From NCBI GenBank assembly GCA_017619795.1, contig JAFZRP010000035.1, forward strand, positions 1 through 64,000: a stretch of DNA of 64,000 bases. Reading direction: 5' to 3'. Position numbers and translations under genes: made by a program. This document shows, one piece after another, positions 25,974-36,133 of this stretch (its first letter is position 1; every line of letters begins with the position of its first letter). The DNA comes from Treponema sp. (GTDB lineage: Bacteria; Spirochaetota; Spirochaetia; Treponematales; Treponemataceae). The notes beneath the pieces were generated by a model, which did not search any database, was not told where the DNA came from, and worked only from the letters and a program-made list of their open reading frames with translations.

Positions 25974-27257
25974 TTAAAATTGCCAGCCAATTCCTACTCG
26001 CGGCTGTATATAGTATACCATCATTGGCGATGAATCGCTGTCATGATATGAAGTAGCTGAAAAAACAAAATCTGTGCCGGCTTCCATGAAGAAGTTTGCC
26101 CATCGGTAAATCTGAAGTGAAAATCCTGCATTTGCGGCAACATCTGCTGACCACATAGGCTGGGACGTAAAGTTCGGGTATTCAGTTGTCATTCCTGCAA
26201 AACCGAACAAACCGCCGCCGATATGAGTATCCAGGACAATTTTCCATGGAAGGGACTTTTTAAGAATAAACTGGCTTACAAAATCGAGATGCATAGAATA
26301 TGCAGGTGCCCTTATTGTATAGCGGTCCTGTCCGCTTACTGAATTAGTATATTTGAGATTAAAAAAGTTAATTCCGAACTCGGCGCCAAGGAAGAAGGAA
26401 GCTGTCTTATATGGAAGGAAAGAAACTCTTCCGTCTAGACCGAGTGGCCAGAATACACCGGCACGGTCATCATCACTGAAAAACTCTACGAGCGTATCTT
26501 TATCTGCCAGAGTTTCTGCAGGCTTTGTGCTGTCAATGTCGAGTAGGGCAACCGGTGCGTAATCAAGAGAAACATTCAAGTCTTTTGTTTTTCTAAAGCT
26601 GACTTTAATTGTACCAGAGGTATCGAACAAACCACCATTGTTTACGGCACGAATATAATAAGTTCCTGTATCAAGCAGTTCTGGATTTATTTTTATTCTG
26701 GAGCGCTTAAATTCAGTATCAGTGCTGAGTATTTTTGCCGGTATTTCATAAATATCTGATTCAACAGTAAATATTGTTTCAGGGCGTAATTCCATACCTT
26801 CAACTGTAAAAATACCGGACTGAGCGTCTTCAAGATAAATTACAGTTGGCGAAACAGAAGTAATAATCGGCTGATATGTTTTTTGAATCTCAAACGTCTG
26901 ATAGTCTGTCCTGAAGTCTAAGGAATTCAAATAGTTATAGACATTAAGATAATATCTGTATTTTCCTGCTTTAAGAGGAAGTCGAACCTCGGTCTCTTTT
27001 GTATCTATGCAATGAATCTGAACATATTCACCAAGTTCTTCGCTCAGAAGCTCAATAACTAATTCATAGCGGAAGATGTTTTTATTTCCCTGCCATGTGA
27101 ATTTCTGAACAATTTCGCCAACTTCATAAGAAGATTCAGAAGGATTATCGGACACATCATTATCAGCAGACTGACTGTATGCCACGCTTCCCATAAGGAA
27201 AATAAATGAGGAAATTATGAATGTCATAAACAGTTTGTGCTGTTTCATCATAATCAT
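25974..27257 (-). CDS. Outer-membrane beta-barrel protein with N-terminal periplasmic domains
   Basis: The 427-residue precursor has a cleavable signal peptide (FMTFIISSFIFLMGSVAYSQ). Residues of about 40-230 look like two beta-sandwich domains, the second with PIITSVSPTVIYLEDAQSGIFTVEGMEL, resembling an IPT/TIG fold. The C-terminal half alternates in strands (FFLGAEFGINFFNLKY, FFMEAGTDFVFSATSY) and ends VGIGWQF. A terminal Phe is the usual recognition signal for outer-membrane barrel assembly. It lies seven bases after the FecR/fibronectin-repeat gene. A role in anchoring or exporting the lipoproteins encoded next is inference. Confidence 0.65.
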   Translation of the reverse strand: MIMMKQHKLFMTFIISSFIFLMGSVAYSQSADNDVSDNPSESSYEVGEIVQKFTWQGNKNIFRYELVIELLSEELGEYVQIHCIDTKETEVRLPLKAGKYRYYLNVYNYLNSLDFRTDYQTFEIQKTYQPIITSVSPTVIYLEDAQSGIFTVEGMELRPETIFTVESDIYEIPAKILSTDTEFKRSRIKINPELLDTGTYYIRAVNNGGLFDTSGTIKVSFRKTKDLNVSLDYAPVALLDIDSTKPAETLADKDTLVEFFSDDDRAGVFWPLGLDGRVSFLPYKTASFFLGAEFGINFFNLKYTNSVSGQDRYTIRAPAYSMHLDFVSQFILKKSLPWKIVLDTHIGGGLFGFAGMTTEYPNFTSQPMWSADVAANAGFSLQIYRWANFFMEAGTDFVFSATSYHDSDSSPMMVYYIQPRVGIGWQF

Positions 27258-27264
27258 CTATCCG

Positions 27265-30216
27265 TTACTTCTTCTTTTTCTTCTTCTTTTTCTGTTTTTT
27301 ATCTGTAAGTTTTATTTTCTCTGAGCCTTTCTTTGCATTAGAAAGCTTTTTCTTAATACTTTCCGACTCAACTTCGAAATCCTGCTCAACACCGAAACGA
27401 ATATTATAACGTTCATCTTCAGTTTTTACGTCGGAAGGCTTGTTTCTTGGAACATTTACTGTGAAGTCAAGGCGAGCTTCTTTACCACGCTGTAAAAGCA
27501 TTCCCATAAAGTCTGTTTGTGCTTCAACAGTCCAATACCAGCCGCCGTTTGCTTTACCAAGTGTATTAGAGAAGTCATCTCCATCAAAAAGATAAGAGGT
27601 TGTTTCAGAGCCTAAATCTATTTCGAATACTGGAGAAGGGTCGTGAATGTTGTATATTCTTAAAATATAACGGGCAACTTCCTGATTGAGCTTCTGCCAC
27701 TCAAAGTAAACCTGCAGACCGTTCTCTATAATATAGTCAATATTGATTTCCGTATTTGCAGCTGGGCGCAAAAGCCTTGTAGATGGGAGGACAGGCATTT
27801 TCTTTACGGTGAAGGTGTTCATTTCTCTTGAAGAAATGTCCAGGTTGTCATATGTCTGTGCAACAATCTTCCAGTAATACTGACCTTCGTAAAGCTGCGG
27901 CATTTTATTTGTGTATTTAGGCTTTTCGATTATTTTGAACTTGTAGGTTTCTGTGCTGCCATCCTTATAAATAATCAGCTGAGATTTTGAAGGCTGGTCA
28001 ACAGAGGTCCATACAAAGTTTGCAGGTGATTTTACTGCTTCTATACCGCCAAACTCAGTTCCATTAATAGGCAGAAGAAGTTTTACAGGCTTAAGCTTTT
28101 TAAGCTTGAACGTATATGAAGAAAGGCGTCCATTTTCGCGCGAAGCATATGATTTTTCTTCGGCAAACGCCTGAATTGTCCATACATAATTTGTCTCATC
28201 AAAAGACCACATATCAAGAGCTTCTACAATTTCACCCTTTTCATTTGGCGTAATATAATTATGCTCGTAAACAGAAGTTTTCAAATTGTCAGCGGTATAG
28301 AGCTTAATCTGGTAATAATCTGCATTTTCAACAGCATTCCATACAAACTTAAGAGGAACATCTTCCCTTATAACTACTCTTATACCGTCCAAAGGAGCTT
28401 TTGCAACAGGTGCCTCTAACGGAGGAACAACATTTAAGGTTTTAACTGGGGTTGAAAGCTCTGTATCTGTATCTGCAATTTTTGTTGTAATTCGCCAATA
28501 GTAAGTTCCAGGAACAAGTTCCCTTCCGTTTGCACTTCTACTTGAGGTGGTTTCTGAATGGATAAGGTTTTTAAACTGTTTATCGGTGGCAAGCTGGAAT
28601 GTAGTAGGGTAAGGAAGATTCGTTTTCCAGCTGTAGCGTATATCCATAGAACGAGAAGCAGACAGCCTGTATCCTTCTGGCGGGAACAGTGTCCTTTGAT
28701 CTGCACTTGAATCTGAGGCAATAAACTTACGGATTTCCGATGCAGACTGTTTTCCTTCTGAATCTAGTGCTATAACCTGCCAGTACCAGGTACCATTTGA
28801 AAGCTCAAGGCTTGAAGTATCAATAGTAAAATAGTTTCCGGTTACCGTACCGCTTGTGTATGGCTGTCCGCTTGAGTTATTCTTCCAGAGCTTGTATTCA
28901 TAAGAAGCCGCATCGGGATTATTTTTCCAGGAGAAGGTAACGTTTTTATAAATTGTCTGATCTTTTACTGTTATTTTTGTGTTTACAAGACCGTTTTCTT
29001 CTGGAATCAAAAGCTCAGGCTTTTTAAACTCTGTATTTTTTGTGATTTTGAAGGAAGAAACCTCAGAACCATTTGCGAGTCCAGTATTATTGATTGTGTA
29101 GAATGGTGTTACGCGCCAGTACCAGGTTCCTTCTGCAAGAGAAGAAATAATACTTGATGTTTGTGTGGTTCTCTGAACTACAACAGGTTTATTCAGACGT
29201 TCATTATCAGCAATTACTAATTCATAGGCTGTTGCACCTTCGCTTTCAGACCATACAAATCTTACATCAGGCTTTTTTGTTCTAAAGCCTGCAACATAAT
29301 TTGCTGCAGGTGCAATAAGCTGAGGTGAAAGTGATTGGCAAATGTTTATTTTTCCTTCTGCAGCTTCATCTCCGGAGGTAAGCCGCCACCAGTATATTCC
29401 AGGAGCTAGTTCAACCTCCTGACTGTATTCTCCGTTTACAATAAAGGATTGAACCGGCGTATCTTTTGTTTTGGAAGCAAAGAACTCGAGTGTTACACCA
29501 TTCTCTCCATCGCAATCCCATCTGAATGTGACTTTTCCATTTGAATCGTCAAATACAAGGATTTTTGCATCCTTTAGAGGGTAGGATACTGAAAGGCGTT
29601 TTTTCTGAACGTTGCCGGCAGAATCCATAGCGGCAGTTTGACCTGCGTTAAGCTTCATTTTTACACTACCGGTAACCGTATCTGTAAGGGCAGCCGTACC
29701 GTTTTGTACCTGCACGTTAAGTTCTTTTTTTCCGGAGGCTGATGATGTCTCCAAACCAGCAGAAACAGAAGCTTTTTTATCAATATTAACTAATGAGGTT
29801 CCAGACTTAACCTTCATTCCGTTAGAATTACCTGTCTGAACCTCAAGCTGTCCGTTGTCCAATTGTACTTCTGAACCGTCTGCGGTTTTGCGTACTTTTA
29901 CAAGTGTATTTTCGTAGAGGTTTATCTGGCTGCCATCGTTAAAAGATATAGTTGCTTCTGATAATGGAGAAGTGCGTATAATATCACCATCATATATAGG
30001 AGAATCCTGCTGAATATAATCCCATAAAGAATCATCTTCAGTTTTTCGTTGAGCAGTTTTGTATTTAAATGTAAGTACCGCTATGTTTTCTTCGCTTTTT
30101 GTGTGAGATTTGTTCAGGTTCAACCAGAGTTGGAAAATACTGTAACCAAATCCAAACAAACAGACAAAAATGAAGAATATTTCAGCTAGCAGTGACTTAA
30201 TCTTTCTCTGCGTCAA
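27265..30216 (-). CDS. Membrane-anchored FecR-domain protein with fibronectin-type repeats
   Basis: The 983-residue protein starts at a TTG with a strong GGGAGGAG site ahead; an N-terminal membrane segment is at about residues 9-30. A FecR-like domain follows (YDGDIIRTSPLSEATISFNDGSQINLYENTLVKV; about 75-225). The rest holds seven repeats of about 90-110 residues, each ending in a YYWR/WYWQ-type motif (near 272, 364, 475, 570, 675, 780 and 890), typical of Fn3-like folds binding carbohydrate or protein. The C terminus is strongly basic and ends in a run of eight Lys. FecR domains usually act in surface signalling; no sigma factor gene is adjacent. It overlaps the upstream Cache gene by 20 bases. 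Confidence 0.7.
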   Translation of the reverse strand: MTQRKIKSLLAEIFFIFVCLFGFGYSIFQLWLNLNKSHTKSEENIAVLTFKYKTAQRKTEDDSLWDYIQQDSPIYDGDIIRTSPLSEATISFNDGSQINLYENTLVKVRKTADGSEVQLDNGQLEVQTGNSNGMKVKSGTSLVNIDKKASVSAGLETSSASGKKELNVQVQNGTAALTDTVTGSVKMKLNAGQTAAMDSAGNVQKKRLSVSYPLKDAKILVFDDSNGKVTFRWDCDGENGVTLEFFASKTKDTPVQSFIVNGEYSQEVELAPGIYWWRLTSGDEAAEGKINICQSLSPQLIAPAANYVAGFRTKKPDVRFVWSESEGATAYELVIADNERLNKPVVVQRTTQTSSIISSLAEGTWYWRVTPFYTINNTGLANGSEVSSFKITKNTEFKKPELLIPEENGLVNTKITVKDQTIYKNVTFSWKNNPDAASYEYKLWKNNSSGQPYTSGTVTGNYFTIDTSSLELSNGTWYWQVIALDSEGKQSASEIRKFIASDSSADQRTLFPPEGYRLSASRSMDIRYSWKTNLPYPTTFQLATDKQFKNLIHSETTSSRSANGRELVPGTYYWRITTKIADTDTELSTPVKTLNVVPPLEAPVAKAPLDGIRVVIREDVPLKFVWNAVENADYYQIKLYTADNLKTSVYEHNYITPNEKGEIVEALDMWSFDETNYVWTIQAFAEEKSYASRENGRLSSYTFKLKKLKPVKLLLPINGTEFGGIEAVKSPANFVWTSVDQPSKSQLIIYKDGSTETYKFKIIEKPKYTNKMPQLYEGQYYWKIVAQTYDNLDISSREMNTFTVKKMPVLPSTRLLRPAANTEINIDYIIENGLQVYFEWQKLNQEVARYILRIYNIHDPSPVFEIDLGSETTSYLFDGDDFSNTLGKANGGWYWTVEAQTDFMGMLLQRGKEARLDFTVNVPRNKPSDVKTEDERYNIRFGVEQDFEVESESIKKKLSNAKKGSEKIKLTDKKQKKKKKKKK

Positions 30217-31195
30217 GATTGACTCCTCCCAAGTCTGGTGTAGATTTATTTATAGATTTTGAAAAAAGCCATACAAATAGAATTATAAGGAAAAAGAATG
30301 CAAGCGAAACATAAATATTCTGTCGCGTCTGGTTTGTTACCGTTTTAAGGGCAACATTCTTTTCTATTATTGTAAGAACTCCTGCATCTGCCACTGAAAG
30401 CTTGCTGTAAGAGCCTAAATACTCCTTACCGTCTGAATCTGTAAAGCTTATCTGATTGTTTTCGTCATTATTCTTGCGCATCTGTTCAACAATCTGAAGC
30501 TTTGCCATGCTTGCTCCGGCTTCTATAAGATTGTAATCCGGGTGAATAAGAAGTTCTCCGTCATGATTTATCATAAAGGAAAGGTTTTGAGAGTCTGTTC
30601 CAAACGCTGCAGTAAGTGAATCGCTTGAAAAAAGTATGATTGCAGCCTGATTCTGACCACTTTCACGCCAAGGCAGGAATAGGGCAAGAACAGGGCACTT
30701 AAAAACAGGTGCTGCGTTGAAAAGGAATGATTCTCCATTTTCTGTACGTGCTATCTCGTCCTTGCGCTGGGTAAGGAAATCTGCTACAAGCTCTATTTCA
30801 ATTTCGTTAGAAATAAAGAAACGGTTGTTTATAAGTGTTTCTTTTTCAGGAATTATAACAGAGACAATGTTCTGGTTTCGGTCAAAAAAGAAATCTGAAG
30901 TCTGGTGATAAAGCTCTTCAGAAAAGCTTGAGGCTTCAAGTATATCAAGCATAAGAAAAGTATTTGCACGGATAGAATCAAGCTCGATTTCTGCAGCAGA
31001 AGCAAGCTGTGTAGTGATTGTATGATTATTTTTTTCTGCAGTTTTCTGAACTTCTGCACCTACAAAATAGTATACAAGAAAAGTCAGTGTTCCAAGTGAT
31101 ATAATTACCAGGAATGCAACCAGAAGAACAAGTTTTGCTCCAATATGGGTTCCTTTTCGCTGTTTTTTCATCTTTTTTTCTTTTTTATTGCTCAT
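30197..31195 (-). CDS. Cache-type membrane sensor without output domain
   Basis: The 332-residue protein has a very basic start, a first membrane segment (about residues 19-45, AKLVLLVAFLVIISLGTLTFLVYYFVG) and an extracytoplasmic domain of about 255 residues. A second membrane segment follows (IYVSLAFFFLIILFVWLF), then only about 20 cytoplasmic residues. The extracytoplasmic part resembles a double-Cache ligand-binding domain (FFDRNQNIVSVII, GQNQAAIILFSSDSL, MINHDGELLIHPDYNLI, GSYSKLSVADAGVLTII). With no HAMP, kinase or methyl-accepting domain, it must signal through a partner. ATG 31195 is preferred to the GTG at 31204 because GTGGTG lies just before it. It is first in the large operon. Confidence 0.65.
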   Translation of the reverse strand: MSNKKEKKMKKQRKGTHIGAKLVLLVAFLVIISLGTLTFLVYYFVGAEVQKTAEKNNHTITTQLASAAEIELDSIRANTFLMLDILEASSFSEELYHQTSDFFFDRNQNIVSVIIPEKETLINNRFFISNEIEIELVADFLTQRKDEIARTENGESFLFNAAPVFKCPVLALFLPWRESGQNQAAIILFSSDSLTAAFGTDSQNLSFMINHDGELLIHPDYNLIEAGASMAKLQIVEQMRKNNDENNQISFTDSDGKEYLGSYSKLSVADAGVLTIIEKNVALKTVTNQTRQNIYVSLAFFFLIILFVWLFSKSINKSTPDLGGVNLDAEKD

Positions 31196-31252
31196 TTTCA
31201 CCACTTCTGCTCTTTAGTTAATATTACTGCCATTATGAAATACAACTTTAAA

Positions 31253-31281
31253 ATTATACCACAAGGGCATTTATCCGTCAA
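31253..31281 (-). promoter_or_regulatory. Promoter of the large surface operon
   Basis: On the minus strand TTGACG (31281-31276) and the consensus TATAAT (31258-31253) are separated by exactly 17 bases. The first start codon (31195) lies about 50 bases downstream of the expected transcription start. Gaps of at most 25 bases or overlaps then connect all genes to 16201. Confidence 0.7.
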
Positions 31282-31304
31282 AGAAACACTTAATTTATAA
31301 TAAA

Positions 31305-31323
31305 TCTTATTAAGTCTTATTAA
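31305..31323. repeat. Tandem TCTTATTAA x2, response-regulator-like site
   Basis: TCTTATTAA occurs at 31305-31313 and 31315-31323, a ten-base period that puts both copies on the same DNA face. It lies about 24 bases upstream of the -35 box of the large surface operon. OmpR-type regulators typically bind such tandem sites; identity of the regulator is unknown. Confidence 0.35.
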
Positions 31324-31445
31324 AAAAGATTTCTTCTCTTATAATATCGGCAGATTTTTCCCTATTCTTGAATGTTGCTAAAATTTAATAGTGTGGTAAG
31401 ATATAAATATGAGAGTTTAATAAAATAATTTTATAAGGAGTTCTT

Positions 31446-31820
31446 ATGAAAAAATTATTAGCAGTTCTTTTTGTTGCAGCTGTAATGGTTGCTGGACTTT
31501 TCGCAGAGGAGTTTCCAAAGGGTACTTGGATAGACTCTAACTACAATGCAGAATGGGTTATTGGTGCAGACATGTCAATCAAGCTTTATGATGCAACAGA
31601 CGGAAGCTTAATTCAGAGCTTTGCAAAAGATAAAATGCAGAATGAAAAACTTGAAGTAACAGAAGAAGGACTTGTATATCAGTTCTATTACAAAGACACC
31701 TACAGAAGATATTATTTTATTAAACCTGTTCGCCTTGTTCCAGATGCAAACCTTCTTCTTCAGATAGATCCAGACTGGACAACAACTGACTATAAGGTTG
31801 ACATTAAGTTCAAGAAGTAG
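31446..31820 (+). CDS. Small secreted protein of unknown function
   Basis: The 124-residue precursor has a clear signal peptide (MKKLLAVLFVAAVMVAGLFA, cut before EEF) and a good AAGGAG ribosome-binding site. The mature part of about 103 residues begins FPKGTWIDSNYNAEWVIGADMSIKLYDATDG and is beta-rich with many Tyr and Trp, suggesting a small lipocalin-like or sandwich fold in the periplasm. I do not recognise a family with certainty. It is divergent from the large surface operon, and its 3' end overlaps the convergent M48 protease gene by 11 bases. Confidence 0.6.
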   Translation: MKKLLAVLFVAAVMVAGLFAEEFPKGTWIDSNYNAEWVIGADMSIKLYDATDGSLIQSFAKDKMQNEKLEVTEEGLVYQFYYKDTYRRYYFIKPVRLVPDANLLLQIDPDWTTTDYKVDIKFKK

Positions 31821-33159
31821 GAGCTTCTTTTTTTCTAAGAGCTGCAATCCTTTCTATTAGTGTTGGATGCGAAAAGTTCCAGAAAACATAAAGCTTTGGC
31901 GGTAAAAGCTCACTTAAGTTTTCACTGTTGAGCTTTATAAGCCCTGAAATAAGGTTTTCGCCGGTGCCACAAACCTTAGCGGCGTAGGCATCGGCCGCAA
32001 ACTCGTCCTTGCGGGAAAAATGATTTACGAGCGGAGAAATAATTTCTGAAACTGCTCCGTAAATCAAGACTGCCAGATAAAGGCCAATGAACTGTGCAGA
32101 GCCAATACTAGAAGCAGGGATTGCAGTAAAACCAAAGCCATTATAAAGCGCCGGCATTTGAGCCAGCTTATAAAGTGCAAAGAAAAGCACAAACTCAAGC
32201 GGAATCAGTACAAAAAGCCGCTTGATAATATGATGAAGCTTATAGTGACCAAGCTCATGCCCGAGTACTGCGGCAAGCTCATCCGGTGTAAGAGACTTCA
32301 TCAGAGTATCGTAAAGAACAATTCTTTTTGTTTTTCCAAATCCACTGAAATACGCATTGCTGTGACCGCTTCGTTTTGAAGCATCCATAACAAAAAGCCC
32401 GCCGTTAGAAAAGCCTGTTTTATTAAGAATCTCATTTATTTTATCCTTTACTTCGCCTTCCGGGAGCGGTTCAAACTTATTAAACAGCGGTGCAATGAAC
32501 TTCGGGTAAATAATCTGCATAATAAAGGTAAAGGCTATAAGTACAGCGGTCAGAATAATCCACCAGCTTTCCGGACATTTAATAAAAAACAGGGAAGCAA
32601 CAAAGGTGAGCAGGGCAGAAAAAATAAGAGAGATGATGATGTTCTTGATTGTGTCTGTTATAAGCAGCTTGATTGTCATGTTGCTGAAGCCGAACTTCTT
32701 TTCGGTGTGAAACTCTCTGTAAAGACTGAACGGTATGGCAAGCAGCTCATTCGGCAGTCCAGAAAGAATTGTAAAAAGGAAAAAGCAGAGAAAGCTTTTG
32801 CCTATAGTGGCCGGCATAATATCTGCGCTTCCGCAAACCCAATTGCGTATTATATTGAAGATAAATGGATAAAATCCGAACAGAATAAGCAGAAGATCTA
32901 GGACAAGTGAACATAATGATGATGGAATAAACTGAAAGTATTTTGCATTCTCGTACTGACAGATTTTGGAAAGCTTTTCGGTGTCAAAGGTTTCTACTGC
33001 GGCTGGAATGTCCTTTATTTCTTCCGGGAGCTTTCCGCCGTTTTTGCATCGTGCCTTGTAATCAATAAACTCAAGAAAATGATTAAGAATAAAGCTTACG
33101 ATTGTGCCGATTAAGAAAATCAGTACAAATGGATTTGAGAATTGAACAGCTATCTTCAT
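31810..33159 (-). CDS. M48-family integral-membrane metalloprotease (Ste24/CAAX-type)
   Basis: The 449-residue protein has several membrane segments and the zinc motif HELGH in AAVLGHELGHYKLHHI, with the third ligand Glu in DEFAADAYA. The layout (N-terminal membrane helices, long central part, ALYKLAQ region, C-terminal NFSHPTLIERIAAL) matches the Ste24 group rather than short HtpX. Such enzymes cleave membrane or misfolded proteins. It is 13 bases downstream of the LacI-type gene and probably cotranscribed with it, so the regulator may control it. Confidence 0.87.
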   Translation of the reverse strand: MKIAVQFSNPFVLIFLIGTIVSFILNHFLEFIDYKARCKNGGKLPEEIKDIPAAVETFDTEKLSKICQYENAKYFQFIPSSLCSLVLDLLLILFGFYPFIFNIIRNWVCGSADIMPATIGKSFLCFFLFTILSGLPNELLAIPFSLYREFHTEKKFGFSNMTIKLLITDTIKNIIISLIFSALLTFVASLFFIKCPESWWIILTAVLIAFTFIMQIIYPKFIAPLFNKFEPLPEGEVKDKINEILNKTGFSNGGLFVMDASKRSGHSNAYFSGFGKTKRIVLYDTLMKSLTPDELAAVLGHELGHYKLHHIIKRLFVLIPLEFVLFFALYKLAQMPALYNGFGFTAIPASSIGSAQFIGLYLAVLIYGAVSEIISPLVNHFSRKDEFAADAYAAKVCGTGENLISGLIKLNSENLSELLPPKLYVFWNFSHPTLIERIAALRKKEAPTS

Positions 33160-33172
33160 TATAATACCTTAT

Positions 33173-34207
33173 TTATTTAATTTCGCAGACCGATTTTCGT
33201 TCAATCAGGCGGCAAGGAAGTCTTTCGTCGTGATTTTCGAACTCAACCCCGTTGAGCTTCTGCAAAAGGATGTATGCAGCGGCGCCACCAATTTCGTAAA
33301 GAGGAATGGCCATTGTAGTAAGAGGTGGGGTAAGGAAGTCTGCAATATCACGGTTATCAAAGCCGGCAACTGCAATATCTTTTCCAGGAACCTTACCGAT
33401 TTCGTAGAGATAGTCATAACAGCCGGCAGCCATTAAATCATTAAAGCAGAAGATTGCGGTAAAGTCCTGTGATTTTTCAAAAAGTTCTTTGCAGGCAAGA
33501 TATCCGTTTCCACGGCTCCAGCGACCGGCAACTAAAAGGTTTTTATCAACAGAAAGGCCTGCTTCTTTCATTGCACGCTCAAAGCCTACAAGACGGTCGT
33601 GACCGTGCAAATCCTGTTCTTCACCGGCAATAATTGCAATCTTTTTGTGTCCCTTGCTGATAAGATATTTTGTCATATCGTATCCGGCAGTTTCATCATC
33701 AATTCGAAGCGCCGGAATCTTATTGTTTGACTGGTATGCGTATGAAATTACGATTGGAACCGGCAAATCTGGCGGAAAGTATTCAACGTCGTGTGCATGG
33801 GCTGCAATATAGATAATTCCGTCTACTTTAATAGAAAGCATTTCGTTTACAGAGGTCATAACTACATTTTTGTATTCTTCTGTATAAGGTTGATTTCCAA
33901 ACTTTGAGTAAAGACGGAGAGTTTCAATAATTGCCTTGTAATTCTTGCTTTCAAGATAAGTCAAAACACCTTCTATGAGGGCAGGCGAACTAAAGGCCGA
34001 GAGTTCATCTATAATAAGTCCGATTGTTTTTGTTTTTGACGCGCGCAGGCTTCTTGCTATGTAGCTTGGTCGATAGCCTGTTTCTTTAATTGTTTGTAAT
34101 ACTTTTTGTTTTGTGGCTTCAGAAACGTTTGTTTTGCCATTCAGAATGTTTGATACAGTCGCAATGGAAACATTGCATCTGCTTGCCAGTTCTTTTAATG
34201 TAATCAT
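33173..34207 (-). CDS. LacI-family transcriptional regulator
   Basis: The 344-residue protein has the family helix-turn-helix at the N terminus (ITLKELASRCNVSIATVSNILNGKTNVSEATKQKV) and the hinge YRPSYIARSLRASKTKTIGLI. A periplasmic-binding-protein-like ligand domain follows (FCFNDLMAAGCYDYL, VAGFDNRDIADFLTPPLTT). The effector, probably a sugar or nucleoside, cannot be deduced. The ATG has no ribosome-binding site and is seven bases from the -10 box, so translation is probably leaderless. A palindrome with a central CG in its own promoter suggests autoregulation. The M48 protease gene follows by 13 bases. Confidence 0.9.
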   Translation of the reverse strand: MITLKELASRCNVSIATVSNILNGKTNVSEATKQKVLQTIKETGYRPSYIARSLRASKTKTIGLIIDELSAFSSPALIEGVLTYLESKNYKAIIETLRLYSKFGNQPYTEEYKNVVMTSVNEMLSIKVDGIIYIAAHAHDVEYFPPDLPVPIVISYAYQSNNKIPALRIDDETAGYDMTKYLISKGHKKIAIIAGEEQDLHGHDRLVGFERAMKEAGLSVDKNLLVAGRWSRGNGYLACKELFEKSQDFTAIFCFNDLMAAGCYDYLYEIGKVPGKDIAVAGFDNRDIADFLTPPLTTMAIPLYEIGGAAAYILLQKLNGVEFENHDERLPCRLIERKSVCEIK

Positions 34208-34214
34208 AATATGA

Positions 34215-34251
34215 ATAGTAAAACGTTATACATATTTTTTCAATATGTATA
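34215..34251 (-). promoter_or_regulatory. lacI-type gene promoter with two palindromes (putative operator)
   Basis: On the minus strand TTGAAA (34243-34238) and TACTAT (34220-34215) are spaced by 17 bases and end seven bases before the ATG. The palindrome GTAAAACGTTATAC (34218-34231) has the central CG typical of LacI-family operators and overlaps the -10 box and spacer. A second inverted repeat, TATACATATT (34227-34236) and AATATGTATA (34242-34251), is perfect over ten bases and spans the -35 box. Confidence 0.6.
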
Positions 34252-34260
34252 CAGTGATAT

Positions 34261-34316
34261 AAAAAAAAGGTTTCTGCATAACTTAAACTGGGTTTACTAA
34301 TGCAGAAACCTTTTTT
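34261..34316 (-). terminator. Rho-independent terminator of groEL
   Basis: A stem AAAGGTTTCTGCAT / ATGCAGAAACCTTT of at least 14 perfect pairs (arms 34263-34279 and 34300-34316) closes a 20-base loop and is followed on the minus strand by eight T. It lies 30 bases past the groEL stop. Confidence 0.85.
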
Positions 34317-34346
34317 CTCTATACTCTATTTACTATTTCCTGAACC

Positions 34347-35990
<1,644 letters not shown>

Positions 35991-36011
35991 TTATTTTAAG
36001 AATTATTACAA

Positions 36012-36035
36012 AAAATCTTACGTAATTAAGATTTT
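36012..36035. repeat. Inverted repeat upstream of groEL
   Basis: AAAATCTTA (36012-36020) and TAAGATTTT (36027-36035) form a perfect nine-base inverted repeat around CGTAAT, 40 bases upstream of the groEL start. It differs from CIRCE. It could be an operator, or a weak terminator-like hairpin; its position upstream of groEL fits the first. Confidence 0.35.
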
Positions 36036-36097
36036 GCTTTTAAAGATATAGAAAAAAAACACAATCGGCAATAACAATTTTTACATTTTTTTCTTTC

Positions 36098-36126
36098 TAG
36101 ACATATGAATGAATGTATTGTAAAAT
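36098..36126 (+). promoter_or_regulatory. Promoter of the second FecR locus, near-leaderless
   Basis: TAGACA (36098-36103) and TAAAAT (36121-36126) are separated by 17 bases. The ATG at 36134 lies seven bases after the -10 box with no ribosome-binding site, so the leader should be about one base long. Confidence 0.55.
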
Positions 36127-36133
36127 AAACGTT

